Assembly: GCA_016801845.1 (NCBI GenBank)
Contig: CM028920.1
Coordinates: forward strand, 2,326,001-2,390,000
DNA: 64,000 nucleotides
Direction: 5' to 3'
Origin: Polydactylus sextarius
Lineage: Eukaryota > Chordata > Actinopteri > Polynemidae
Numbering within the stretch: position 1 is the stretch's first letter; each line of letters begins with the position of its first letter. Positions 26,401 to 34,779 of this stretch are shown here, one piece after another. The notes under the pieces are model-generated. The model was not told where the DNA came from and did not search any database. It saw only the letters and a list, made by a program, of their open reading frames with translations. A program made the translations under genes and the position numbers.

Positions 26401-29400
26401 TTGTGTAGGAAAATTCAGGAGATCAGCAGTTACAGATAAACTCAAACCAACAATGAAGGCCACTGAGATGGATATAAAATGTCCATTAAAGTCAGTTCAG
26501 CCTTGTAAATGTGTCCAATGTAATATAGTAATGTGATTTTTAACAAGAATCTACATGTTTAATCCAACTTGGCTTTCATCAGTTTATTCACCAGCTGAGA
26601 TTACTGTGTCTTCAGTCAGATTACTCTCTTCTATTGTATGTGCAGGGCAAAGCAGCAGCTGAGATCTGCGGTTTGTTTGATGGTCAACAGCAGGTGGATG
26701 TGATCAACAACATATCACCGGTGTATCAGTGTGTGTGTGTCTGCACCAGCACGAGGAGCTGGATTCAGGACATGCACAGTGTAAAACAACTGACTGGCCA
26801 CATATGTGGGTCACACTTCTAGTTACAAATTCATTAATGACCAAATGTAGGCAGTCCTTATTAGAAATGCTTTTTATGTCATTTTTTTGTGTTAAAATGA
26901 TTAACTGACTTTAGTTTTACACACCTCAGTTTATTCACACACTCGTGGTGAGTGCATCAGTCCAAAGCTGGACCATGACGTCTGAGCTCTAAATTCCTTT
27001 TCTCTTGTTTGTTTTATCAGGTCTTAGTGGTGAATGTAGAGGATCAGATATTTCTAAAAATGACAGAACTGATAGAACATAATGCCAATAAAGGGTAGTT
27101 TTCCTTTAATGGTTAAAAGTGGCTCAGATGTTGTGAGTGTTGTGTTGTGCTGTGTCAGTGAGCTGTGGCTGCTCACAGCTCATCACTTAGCTCCAGGTGA
27201 GAATAAATGAATTGTTGCTAAGCCTCTCTCACTCAGCTGAATAATGCTATTATCACTAAGCCGTTCTTTCACTGCTCTTTCAACATGACCCACACACCCA
27301 GCTGTTTCACCCTATGACATTAGCATACACAGTGTGTGTGTGGGTGGGGTAAGGGGGTCATCTCCATCAGGTTACCTAGGGGTCATGGGGTGGTCATTTT
27401 AAATGTTCCTGTTCACACTTACCACTTATCATGTAGCGGCACAGGCCCCTCCCTCCCACCTTCTCCTCTGTAGCTCTGCCTCAGAGCCATACACCAGTGT
27501 TCACCAGAGCCAGTGTGTTGTTCACCAAAGGTGTGTTGAAGCCATCCTAACATATTGTCTTACCTGAACAGTAACAAGCAGGTTGTGACCTATGACGGCA
27601 AACATGAGTTGACCGTGTTTCTACAAGGTTGGTTCAGTTATCTCCTTTTCAAGACTGAGTCCCTGAAAGAACAATTACCCCTGGAGACGGAATCAATATT
27701 TTAATGATCGGTGCTTCTCGTTTGTAGCTTTTATCAGCTGTGATTAGTTTCATGAGTTAATGTTGGAGCACCACAACAGTCTTGTTGGGAGCTGCAGAGT
27801 AGAACCCTGCATTGGGGCGATTGCAGGAGCTAATGCAAATCTTGTGGGAGCGGGTGATTTTAAGGTTGCTGCTGGCGGAGTGGGTGGCTCAGCAGAGTGG
27901 TGGCAGGTTAGAGAGAGCAACTGATGTCGGTAATAAAATGCTGCATGTTGTTATGATCGCCACTAAATACAACCAGAAATTCTGCCTCATCCAACAACTG
28001 TATCAATGTTGAGAGAAAAGCCCCGGAGGAGCAGGTGTTCATGGCAGGGGAGTTAAAATGTAGAGCTGAAAAATAAGAATATGTTATCACAGCGGACATA
28101 TAGACGGATATATGGACTTGTTCATGCTCTTGTTCATAATGTGATATTTACATACTTGTTTTACACATTTTCTCAATAACTGCGCAGATGTGATTCATTT
28201 TTTTCCTTTTAGTTTACATGTGTATTTGTGATTCAAAGCTGTGTCTTCTTGTTCTACTGAGATAAAAACATTCAGTGCATATAAATGTATTTAATCGTAC
28301 AGTATATCAATAGATCTGTCTGGGGCAGAGTGGGATTAAAAAAATAGTCCTGTGCACGACTACTGCAGAGTAGCGGTTTGATGTTATTTAACATAACATT
28401 CAGTCTTTGTTTGTTTTGTAGCTCTTGGACCTGTTCATGGTGTGGGACTGGTCCACGTATCTGGCGGATTATGGTCAGCCAACCTCCAAATACCTGAGAG
28501 TGAATCCAGCCACTGCCCTGGCTCTGCTTGAGAAGTGAGTACATCTGATCTAAACGAACCAGCTCAAATGTCTTAAACCTTAATTAACCGTGATTAGTCA
28601 CATCATTAGAAATTATTATTATAGCCTTCAGGGACAAATAATGGGAAATCATAAAAATGACATAGCCTCCAATGTGTTTTTTCTGTCACACGTCTCACAA
28701 CACAAATTTAAACATCTACTGTCACATTAATATCAGTGAATTACACAAACGCTTGCTTGTATCTTATGAAAAAAACCTGATTGTTGCTGCTTTGTTTTCT
28801 TCCTGTTCCTTTAAATCTTCATGTGTCTTCTGTTTCTCTGCTGCTGCTCAGAGTCTACAGGGGGTAGGTGCAGCTTCCTCTCTGCTTCTCTGTGCTGCGT
28901 GTTCTCATGTCCAGTCATGGACAGTCTATAAACTCTGTCTCCTCTTTAACTCTGCATACAAAGTGACTTGAGGCAGAATTATGGATGTTAGCTGACTATT
29001 AGGTCTGACTATGTTAGCAGCATGTTGAACACCCTGTTCAAAACATTGCCCGTGCAGTCTAATCTTGCTTTTTCCTTCACTGAACATTGTATCACGTACC
29101 TGACGTACACTTAGGATTTGAATTAGGACGAGGACGCTTTCACACCTATTTCCTGAATCATTCACATTGTTACCATGGTTACCCCACCTCACTTATTCAC
29201 CTAAAACCACATTATCTGCCCTCATGAAAACCACACTAACTGTACCTACCACAGCCTGCTTAAGGTCCTATCAAAAGCTTCTACTTGAACCTAAATGAAC
29301 TAAGTTAAGGTGTGACAATATCTTAAATGTTGCCATAACAACCACCTGTCTGACTGCCTGTCCTCTTCCTCTCTGTTCCCAGGATGAAGGACACCAGTAA

Positions 29401-29509
29401 GAAGAACAACATCTTCTCTCAGTTCAGGAAGAACGACAGAGACAAACAGAAGTTGATAGAGACTGTGGTTAAACAGCTGAGGAGCCTGGTCAACGGCATG
29501 TCCTCCTAA
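1830..29509 (+). CDS. exoc6: exoc6 (Sec15), exocyst complex component 6, whole coding span (spliced)
   Basis: Exoc6/Sec15 is the exocyst subunit that, in characterised orthologues, binds Rab GTPases such as Rab11 on vesicles and helps tether them to the plasma membrane before SNARE fusion. Twenty-three coding exons joined by GT-AG introns give 2406 nt, or 801 residues plus stop; human EXOC6 has 804. Every junction phase is consistent. The N-terminal part (about residues 1-150) is charged and helical, as expected for the coiled-coil rod. The C-terminal half (about 340-801) matches the Sec15 helical-bundle domain, with near-identical blocks such as DFSPVYRCLHIY, STNLLLTRTLSSCL and FRKNDRDKQKL. 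EXOC6 rather than EXOC6B is indicated by DPDLVLELKN, KPHIGLTE, the C-terminal NGMSS and the adjacent cyp26a1. Residue numbers in the exon entries assume first exon 1B and no microexon. Confidence 0.97.
1928..7373 (+). other. exoc6: exoc6 intron 1 (5.4 kb)
   Basis: Runs from the exon 1B donor to the exon 2 acceptor (gtgtttcag). Its first part (about 1930-2550) is less AT-rich, with repeated GCTAGC/GCTAAC words, and may belong to the 1B promoter region. The rest holds poly-A runs (4554-4594, 5936-5952, 7132-7145) and no exon I can support. Confidence 0.7.
7374..7545 (+). CDS. exoc6: exoc6 exon 2
   Basis: Residues 33-90. Opens with SIYDDQPNAHKRFMEKLDAR and contains EKMCNFHHQGFVDAITELLK, a nearly invariant EXOC6 segment of the N-terminal helical region. 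Acceptor tttcag, donor ATG|gtaaaa, 172 nt. Confidence 0.97.
9382..9429 (+). CDS. exoc6: exoc6 exon 3 (48 nt)
   Basis: Sixteen codons, GQVTDTNRRLQEAGRE, residues 91-106, matching human VQVTDTNRRFQDAGKE. The acceptor is purine-rich (ctccaaag), the donor consensus (GAG|gtaagt). Too short to find without homology; both flanking phases are 0. Confidence 0.93.
9627..9717 (+). CDS. exoc6: exoc6 exon 4
   Basis: Residues 107-136, including HEVICCRIQQRNMATTVEKL. Acceptor ccctcag, donor CCAG|gtacca, 91 nt; ends after one base of the valine codon completed by exon 5. Confidence 0.95.
10176..10221 (+). CDS. exoc6: exoc6 exon 5 (46 nt)
   Basis: Residues 137-151, VLEMYSKLKEQLDSK, matching human VLEMYSKLKEQM. 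A long pyrimidine tract (ctcttcttcttctgcag) precedes it; donor AAAAG|gtatcg. Confidence 0.95.
11770..11823 (+). CDS. exoc6: exoc6 exon 6 (54 nt)
   Basis: Residues 152-169, RYYAALKTMEQLEKVYIP, matching human RYYSALKTMEQLENVYFP. Acceptor tctctgcag, donor CCCAG|gtagga. Confidence 0.95.
12605..12755 (+). CDS. exoc6: exoc6 exon 7
   Basis: Residues 170-220, containing EISMSDLKDFLESIRKHSDK, one of the most conserved Sec15 blocks. Acceptor gtgctgcag, donor AGACAG|gtatta, 151 nt, ends in phase 0. Confidence 0.96.
12860..13015 (+). CDS. exoc6: exoc6 exon 8 (variable acidic linker)
   Basis: Residues 221-272. Poorly conserved with human but of equal role and position: starts AQQHRTF and ends in an acidic run (DDDTGDEEEADEE), like human EEEDENEEE. 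The acceptor is ttgtatgtctaaag with a TG-rich stretch upstream and little pyrimidine tract; donor GAGGAG|gtgaac. Both ends are phase 0, so skipping would keep the frame. Confidence 0.92.
13511..13579 (+). CDS. exoc6: exoc6 exon 9
   Basis: Twenty-three codons, residues 273-295, including QDLVDFSPVYRCLHIYTVL. Acceptor ccttgacag, donor GTGCTG|gtaggt. Confidence 0.96.
14127..14210 (+). CDS. exoc6: exoc6 exon 10
   Basis: Residues 296-323, GDRETFENYYRKQRKKQARL followed by VLQPQSNM, nearly identical to human. Acceptor gtctcttaag, donor AACATG|gtgaga. Confidence 0.97.
14359..14405 (+). CDS. exoc6: exoc6 exon 11 (47 nt)
   Basis: Residues 324-338 (HETVEGYRRYFNQIV) plus two bases of the next glycine. 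Acceptor gtttccag, donor GTAGG|gtaaga. Confidence 0.96.
14504..14526. repeat. (TG)n before exoc6 exon 12
   Basis: Pure TG, ending eight bases before the exon 12 acceptor. Confidence 0.95.
14535..14655 (+). CDS. exoc6: exoc6 exon 12, flanked by TG and CA repeats
   Basis: Residues 339-379, FFVVEDHILHATRGLVTRAF onward to LRTHS. The acceptor (ctcatcag) follows a pure TG repeat, and the donor (TCT|gtaggc) is followed within 9 nt by a CA repeat, so the exon sits between complementary tracts. Its 121 nt are not a multiple of three, so skipping would break the frame. Confidence 0.96.
14656..16331 (+). other. exoc6: exoc6 intron 12 (1.7 kb)
   Basis: Begins with a CA-rich stretch to about 14735. Open frames on both strands through it (up to 144 codons on the - strand) are products of the repeat. 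No exon is supported. Confidence 0.75.
14664..14735. repeat. CA-rich repeat after exoc6 exon 12
   Basis: Pure CA to 14678, then CA interrupted by cg, tg and cc; starts nine bases after the exon 12 donor. Confidence 0.95.
16332..16403 (+). CDS. exoc6: exoc6 exon 13
   Basis: Twenty-four codons, residues 380-403, SYCDDPDLVLELKNLIVIFA then DTLQ. DPDLVLELKN is the EXOC6 form of this block, not EXOC6B. Acceptor tatttccag, donor CTGCAG|gtctag. Confidence 0.96.
16506..16603 (+). CDS. exoc6: exoc6 exon 14
   Basis: Residues 404-435, DYGFPVNRLFDLLFEVRDQY then NETLLKKWALVF. Acceptor atgtatgtatag (weak pyrimidine tract), donor TTCAG|gtgcat, 98 nt. Confidence 0.96.
16933..17038 (+). CDS. exoc6: exoc6 exon 15
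   Basis: Residues 436-471, including DNYSPIPVETEEEFKQVV. Acceptor tcttcccacag-type (ttcccacag), donor GAGAAG|gtaacg, 106 nt. Confidence 0.96.
17420..17458. repeat. (GT)n before exoc6 exon 16
   Basis: 39 bases of pure GT ending just before AGCAG of the exon 16 acceptor. Confidence 0.95.
17464..17573 (+). CDS. exoc6: exoc6 exon 16, acceptor preceded by a TG repeat
   Basis: Residues 472-507, QDFPKKLPMSQSVPQIYTQV then KEFIYASLKFSESLHR. The 3' splice site lies 5 nt after a 38-nt TG repeat with no ordinary pyrimidine tract. GAGCAGCAG offers tandem acceptors; start 17464 is chosen because human has a single glutamine (KQSFPKK). Using 17461 or 17467 adds or removes one Gln in frame. Donor CGCAG|gtagat. 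Confidence 0.94.
17690..17801 (+). CDS. exoc6: exoc6 exon 17
   Basis: Residues 508-545, STEIDDMLRKSTNLLLTRTL through KKPHIGLTE. KPHIGLTE marks EXOC6 rather than EXOC6B (which has KNIGLTE). Acceptor gtacccag, donor ACTGAG|gtagga. Confidence 0.97.
17884..18018 (+). CDS. exoc6: exoc6 exon 18
   Basis: Forty-five codons, residues 546-590, LVQIIINTTHLEQACRYLEE through YGLSTFK. Acceptor tctctctctag, donor TTCAAG|gtaaaa. Confidence 0.97.
18147..18326 (+). CDS. exoc6: exoc6 exon 19
   Basis: Sixty codons, residues 591-650, DARHAAEGEIYTKLNQKIDE through FQVFTHLP. Both ends phase 0. Acceptor ttttccag, donor CTCCCG|gtgagt. Confidence 0.97.
18979..19008 (+). CDS. exoc6: exoc6 candidate in-frame 30-nt microexon
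   Basis: Ten codons, NNNNDHASMS, bounded by ctgctcag and TCG|gtgagt, with a long C/T tract (about 18909-18952) upstream. The flanking exons are both phase 0, so inclusion adds ten residues between HLP and GKVAQ without a frame change. A TGC just before the AG matches the motif bound by SRRM4 at neural microexons. Inclusion and tissue pattern are inferred. Confidence 0.72.
20456..20602. mobile_element. MITE-like element with 11-bp terminal inverted repeats
   Basis: TACCTCCGCCA at the left end and TGGCGGAGGTA at the right are perfect inverse complements. The inside keeps ttatggtttcacccccgtct, as in a short non-autonomous element widespread in fish and other animals. A (TA)n run (20535-20558) lies inside. 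No coding capacity. Confidence 0.7.
20535..20558. repeat. (TA)n microsatellite
   Basis: Twelve TA units inside the MITE-like element. Confidence 0.9.
21988..22129 (+). CDS. exoc6: exoc6 exon 20
   Basis: Residues 651-697, GKVAQTACMSACKHLSTSLM through NLDVIQCE, part of the Sec15 C-terminal domain. Acceptor tctctctgcag, donor TGTGAAT|gtgagt, 142 nt. Confidence 0.97.
22595..22668 (+). CDS. exoc6: exoc6 exon 21
   Basis: Residues 698-722, LFASSEPVPGFQGDTLQLAF then IDLRQ, identical to human over most of its length. Acceptor tttctcctcag, donor CGACAG|gtaacg. Confidence 0.97.
22669..28421 (+). other. exoc6: exoc6 intron 21 (5.8 kb)
   Basis: Largest intron of the gene. Contains a fish-type dispersed repeat (about 26003-26230) and no exon I can defend. 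A 62-codon open frame near 26634 starts after an AG but has no homology and no equivalent in other Sec15 proteins. Confidence 0.7.
26003..26230 (+). repeat. dispersed fish repeat (tttatttatatagcgcca type)
   Basis: ttcaattttatttatatagc followed by gccagatcatg...ctcgaggcactttacatcg is the hallmark of a very abundant fish repeat. The boundaries are approximate. Confidence 0.6.
28422..28534 (+). CDS. exoc6: exoc6 exon 22
   Basis: Residues 723-759, LLDLFMVWDWSTYLADYGQP through ALALLE. Acceptor gttttgtag, donor GAGAA|gtgagt, 113 nt. Confidence 0.97.
28852..28863 (+). CDS. exoc6: possible exoc6 12-nt microexon
   Basis: AGTCTACAGGGG lies between a strong acceptor (tttctctgctgctgctcag) and a plausible donor (gtaggt). 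Inserted between exons 22 and 23 it keeps the frame and changes EKMKD to EKVYRGMKD. It rests only on splice-site appearance and phase, so the chance of coincidence is real. Confidence 0.35.
29383..29509 (+). CDS. exoc6: exoc6 last coding exon and stop
   Basis: Residues 760-801: MKDTSKKNNIFSQFRKNDRD through LRSLVNGMSS, then TAA. Human ends NGMSQHM. Acceptor ctgttcccag. A CA repeat starts right after the stop codon. Confidence 0.97.
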
Positions 29510-29541
29510 ACACACACACACACACACACATACACACACAC
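29510..29541. repeat. (CA)n at the start of the exoc6 3'UTR
   Basis: Begins directly after the stop codon, one TA interruption. Confidence 0.9.
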
Positions 29542-29715
29542 TCAAACAGGGATGTGGGTGTTACAAACAGATCTAATGAATGAAACATGCATGCACACGC
29601 AACTGAACTGCCAGGACATTTTAACACAAGAAATGAAGTGATAACACACAACACGACAGTGACACACAGAAGAACCATACAGGGAATTACACACACAAAA
29701 GGTACACACAGACAG

Positions 29716-29717
<2 letters not shown>

Positions 29718-29749
<32 letters not shown>
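29718..29749. repeat. (CA)n microsatellite in the exoc6 3'UTR
   Basis: Sixteen CA units. Confidence 0.95.
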
Positions 29750-29755
<6 letters not shown>

Positions 29756-29850
29756 CAAGGCATGCAGGGAACCAACTCAAAGCAAATACAGCACACACAC
29801 ATATGAAGTCATATCCTCTCCTGCTGTTTTACCTGACTGAAGATTCAATG

Positions 29851-29867
29851 TATAATAATAATAATAA

Positions 29868-29899
<32 letters not shown>
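29851..29899. repeat. compound ATA/CT/CA microsatellite
   Basis: ATA trinucleotides, then CT, then CA units, in the exoc6 3'UTR. Confidence 0.9.
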
Positions 29900-32800
29900 T
29901 TTTACTGGACTAAGCAGTTTACTGGACTGAAGAGTAAAATGTTTGTATTTTTAACGGCTATATTGAGACAAACTACGTTTGTACGTTTGTGACGAGTGCA
30001 ATGATCGTATCTGCAGATGGAGACTGGATCAGTACAGGAAGTGATATTCACAGGCACTGGGACAGTGAGGTTAAAGGTCAACGCTCTTACTGCAGCTCAC
30101 ATGAATGTGACAAGCCATTTCTTGTTCTGTGAGAAACCCTTGATACATTCAACGTGAAAGGATTTCATGAAATCGTGATTTAAAGAAAAAACATCAGGCT
30201 GTAGATTCACAGATACACAGAAATCAGGTTAGTCAGAGAAATGAGTGACAACTGACACCTTTGTGTTCAGTCGTGGTCAAAAGCTTGTCCACCTTTTGAA
30301 AGCTTTTTGAGGACTGACCACAGGTCCCCAATGGAATTAACATGTGGGAAGTTTACTGAGCGCAAAATTTAACGTATAACGTCCAAGAACAAACACATCA
30401 ACACCAAATTGATCATCAGGAGTAGTATCAGTTTGATACTATTCTATACTCATGGAGACGTGACATCTTTGCCGTCCTTCATGACACCAGGCCATTGTCC
30501 AAAAGTCTATGCCTCAGAAACGAGGGTGTAAATCTCACACCCACCTACAGAGCAACTCTCTTGGTGCTGACACGTTTCTGTAGCTGCTCAGGAGGAGACG
30601 GTCCTGCCACTTGTTGGACACTCCCGAACCTTTCTGCTTGACATTCTTGATGATCCAATAAATGGTTCTCTCATGTTCAATATTCTTAGCGGAAAGTCCC
30701 CTGTGTGGCCATTTTGATGCAAACCTGTGATGTTTGAACATGATTCTTTGGAGGTAACTATTGTTTACAACAGTCAGCACCAGAGGGATGTCAGCTGACA
30801 ATTGACTGTAGAATTTACAGTAAATACTTAGCAAAAAAAAAGTTGCCAATGGTACTGTTATACTGTAATGTCAACGTTAATTGCAGTATATTACAGGCTA
30901 CATTTTACAGGTTTTTGCTGGATGTAAATTACAGCAATTTACTAAAAAACATTTAATTATAGTCTTGTTTACAATAATATCTTGTATTTTATTCAAACTA
31001 TATAAATTACCTGGTAACCAGAGTTGCCACTAAATAACTGTGTAAAATGTTTTTACAGAAAAATTTAATTTTGTTTCATTTTTTTTTCCAATAGAAACTT
31101 GAAGAGACTTCTGCTTGTTATTAATCTACAATTAATCCAAGGATTGCATCAGATTAATAATCCATCAGAGCTGCTCTCACTGTATGATTATGTGTAGGAT
31201 TATCTGTAGGATTATGGGTAGAGAACAGTAGCCATCATGGCTCTCTGACAAAGACCAAGTTAAACTCACTGTCCCGGAGCCTCAGCTGGTCTTACTGTGC
31301 ATGTGAGTGTTCAGAAACAGAGACGTTGAGGTCTGAGGTTGAAGAATGGATGATGACGTCTTGAGAGACTGATGTTCATGAAGAAGTGAAGTTTTGTCAA
31401 ACTCCTTGTTCGCCTTTGCTCGCCGTTAATCTTCTTTTCTTCCTCACATAGTACATTTAAAGCGACTCCCTGATAAAGAGTTGACGGTGAGCGCACGTGC
31501 TCGGTGTCAGCGGGTGGCTGGTGATGCAGCGGGAGTCTTTTACGCCCAGGTTGGAGTGAGAATGTCAGAAACGAGAGTGTAAATTTACAATGTGGTTTTA
31601 CAAATGACATGTTCGACACTGTAACATTGTAACACTTTACCAAATAATGCAGCGCATCAGAACAAATCCGTGTAAACACAGCAGGTTGCTCTGCTGGTGG
31701 ACACTGCTGACGTCGTCATGTGAGAAGTTTCCCTCAGTAACATGACGCTGACACCTGGCATTAACACATCTGAACATGAGACTAGGAGTGGGAATCACCT
31801 CATGATTCCAACGGATTAAGATTGAAACGGCTGTGATGTGATGATGAAACAACTATCGGTGCATCTTAATGCATGTTTTTATCTATACGAGTTTCTTTTG
31901 TCTCACTTGGTACTTTCATAGAAAAGTATATGTAATGATCCAGAAGGAATTTACCTCCAGTATCTTTTATTTAATAACTTAACAACATATTCTGAATGTT
32001 TTTAAGATGAGTTGAGATCTCGGCTCCGACGCGCACATCACTGTGTAAAAGCCCTGGTTTCCAGCAGGGTCGACGGTAACGTTTAGTGTTGGTGTCTTGA
32101 ACTGTTGACACCATTCAGACACATCTACAATGACTCTTCTTAAAACGTGTTAGCGTACATGTGAAGTCACACCAGGGTCGTGTAAACAGAGACACAGTGA
32201 GTTGTTAACAGGCTGAGCCTCCTGACAGTACAGTCTCCTGCAGGCTCGTGTTCAGTTCAAAGAGTGTACTACATTGTACTATTTATTATATAGAATAATA
32301 CTATACTAGGTATTATATTTTATTGATGTGCCAGGTAAATCATTTTGTCACAGCAGCATAACGTGGTGTAAACTCACAGACCAGGGATCAGATCACATCA
32401 TGTGTTAATACCAGGTGGAGGTGGACTCAGTGTTCACTTACAGATCCCTGTCAGATCCAATGATCTTAACCTTTACGAGACAGATCAGCTGTTCTGCTCC
32501 AGTTTCACCACTGTTTGACCACTTGGTGGTGGTGGTGGTGGTGGTGTTGGGGAGTTCAGGTCGTCATGTGACATCAGTGCATGCCCCTCCTCTTTCTATA
32601 AGTCAGTTTCAGGGTTAAGGACATTATTTATGCCGTCACCTGCAGTTCTCTCTCTTTCAGTCCAACCAAACTACTTGATTCATACAAGTCAACACCTCCA
32701 CACATGAGGGTTGTTATGTTCAGTATCAGCAGTTATTAGTGATTATGTAGACATATATTTAACAGCTCAGCTTGTATTTTAAATTCTTTCTTTTTGTTCC

Positions 32801-34164
32801 TCAGGGTGAAATTAAGCTTTAGACTTTCATGACCCACATATAACCACAAAGCACAGCAATAATAAATTGGTTCTTTTACAGCCTCACAGTCGATCGATTC
32901 TTTAAAAAACTTGCACAGGACTCCTGACGAAAACATTTTGTAACGAGACTGTTTCTATTCTGTTTATGTTTTGGGTCCGTGCTCTACTTTTTGCACTGAA
33001 GGTGATGAAGTTTTGTTTGTTTTTTGGTGTTTTGTTTTTGTTTTGTTTTGTTTTTTTTTTCCTTTTAGAATGTTTTGCCTTTTTAATAGTTGCTTGTAAA
33101 TGCCACTGTATATACTGCATATTTTGTAAAGAGCAGTTAATCTGCTACAAACAGAACTGGAGGTTGACTCTGAGACGTGCACCTCCACCAACACCTAAAG
33201 TAAATATGTAATTAGTCTGAATTTGCGTTTGTTGCTTACTTGGTGAAACAGAGTCCAGTGTGAGGACCTCAGTGATGTATGTTGGCACCTTCTCTCCACT
33301 CGTTCGCATGGTGAACATATAAAAACGCTTTATGTTTTAAACGTTGGGCCTGCGCAACATCTCCACGCCGGTCCAAAAGATTTCATAGATATTTACAATA
33401 AAGGACACTTCCTCCTGCCGTGTCAATCGGTTTCAACGCAATCGTGTCAAACTCACCGTTGTGCCGCTCACGCAGTCACTGTTTTCATTCACTGCTTGTT
33501 TGCGGTTGTTTGTAATTTGTGGATTTTCGGATGAGTAGATGTGGATGCTGATGGACAAAAAAACAGTGTGAGAAAACAGAACCTGAGCAGATGAGCGGTG
33601 ACTTATGACTTGACTGTGGAATTAGGTCTGAAATGTAAATGAAAGTGAATTTATTGAGACAACCTCAGCTATAGAGCCGAGCTAAAAACAGGACTACAAA
33701 ACCCTGGCTCCCGAAAATGAGATTCACTACATGTGCTGCAAATGAACAAAGAGCAAGACGCTGAGTCCAAAGTTGTGTGTGTAAATGTCACTTCTAGGAG
33801 AAATGGTTATAAAATATGACAAAACCAGGACATAAAAAACTGTCTCTGTAATTGAGGGAATTTTTTGACTATTTATTAATATATTTTAATATAACATATA
33901 ATCTCAGTCTCACCTTATCACAGCCTTTTCTGTTTTAATGGCACAAATCCAGATGTTAGAAATCAACACTGCTCGTATGTGGTTGATTATAGTTTTCAGA
34001 TAAACAGTGAGATGGTTTTAGTTTCTGGGCACAGCAGTGGAGAGACAGGCCATTCGATATCCAAAGGAATCCTTTCTTTACCTTTGTTGTTGTTCTCAGT
34101 GCAACGCCCTGACTGAGATGTTGTTTTCCCAAATCTGTTGTTTTATTTTATGTGCTGTAATAAA

Positions 34165-34720
34165 AGTTTATTCAACAGTAACGTGCTTGTTGTTGAGCTC
34201 TTTTCTCCAGTGGATGGATGACTGTCTACTGCTGATCATTTATAATGATAAAGAACTGAACTGTGACAGTCTTTCCCCATCGTACTTGAACATCTAGTGG
34301 GGCACTGGATAATTCATGAGCACGAGTATCTGCATATATAACGTACGATGGTCAGACAGCAACAGGACGGTGGTGAGAAGTACCACAAGAATAAGAAAAA
34401 ACATTGAAATCAAGTAAAATTAAATCATGGCCAAGACACAGTAGACACAGCTCAGGACACGTACAGTGACATTTGTGTTCAGTCTGATTTTTCTCTTGCT
34501 GTGAACAACACAAGTGGAACTCCAGTCAGCTCCGTGTTGAGTACTGAGTATTGAGTATTGAGTTGACAGTAGAAATCGCAGCAACAGACATAGACCACTA
34601 GAGGGACTTGAAACAAACACTCGTCCTTTTGTGTGAAATTTCGGTGAACTGTCTCTTTAAATCCACCCAATGAAACAAAAGTGCAGCGATGGTGCCTCAT
34701 CTTTCACTGTACCACCACAG

Positions 34721-34779
<59 letters not shown>

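Larger units (their letters stand above)
29510..34164 (+). other. exoc6: exoc6 3'UTR region, end uncertain
   Basis: CA and CT repeats fill the first 400 bases. AATAAA occurs at 30657, 32861, 33397 and 34159. The last is followed by a TG-rich stretch (cgtgcttgttgttgag), as a real poly(A) site would be. No coding exon is seen. Which signal is used cannot be decided from sequence alone. Confidence 0.4.

Noticed and set aside
26634..26822. Possible extra exoc6 exon starting after tgtgcag
   Set aside because: No matching donor in a sensible place, contains a TG repeat, and no Sec15 protein has such an insertion.
30421..30850. 104-codon - strand frame downstream of exoc6, possibly a transposase relic
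   Set aside because: The surrounding sequence looks repeat-like, but I could not identify any transposase motif or terminal repeats.
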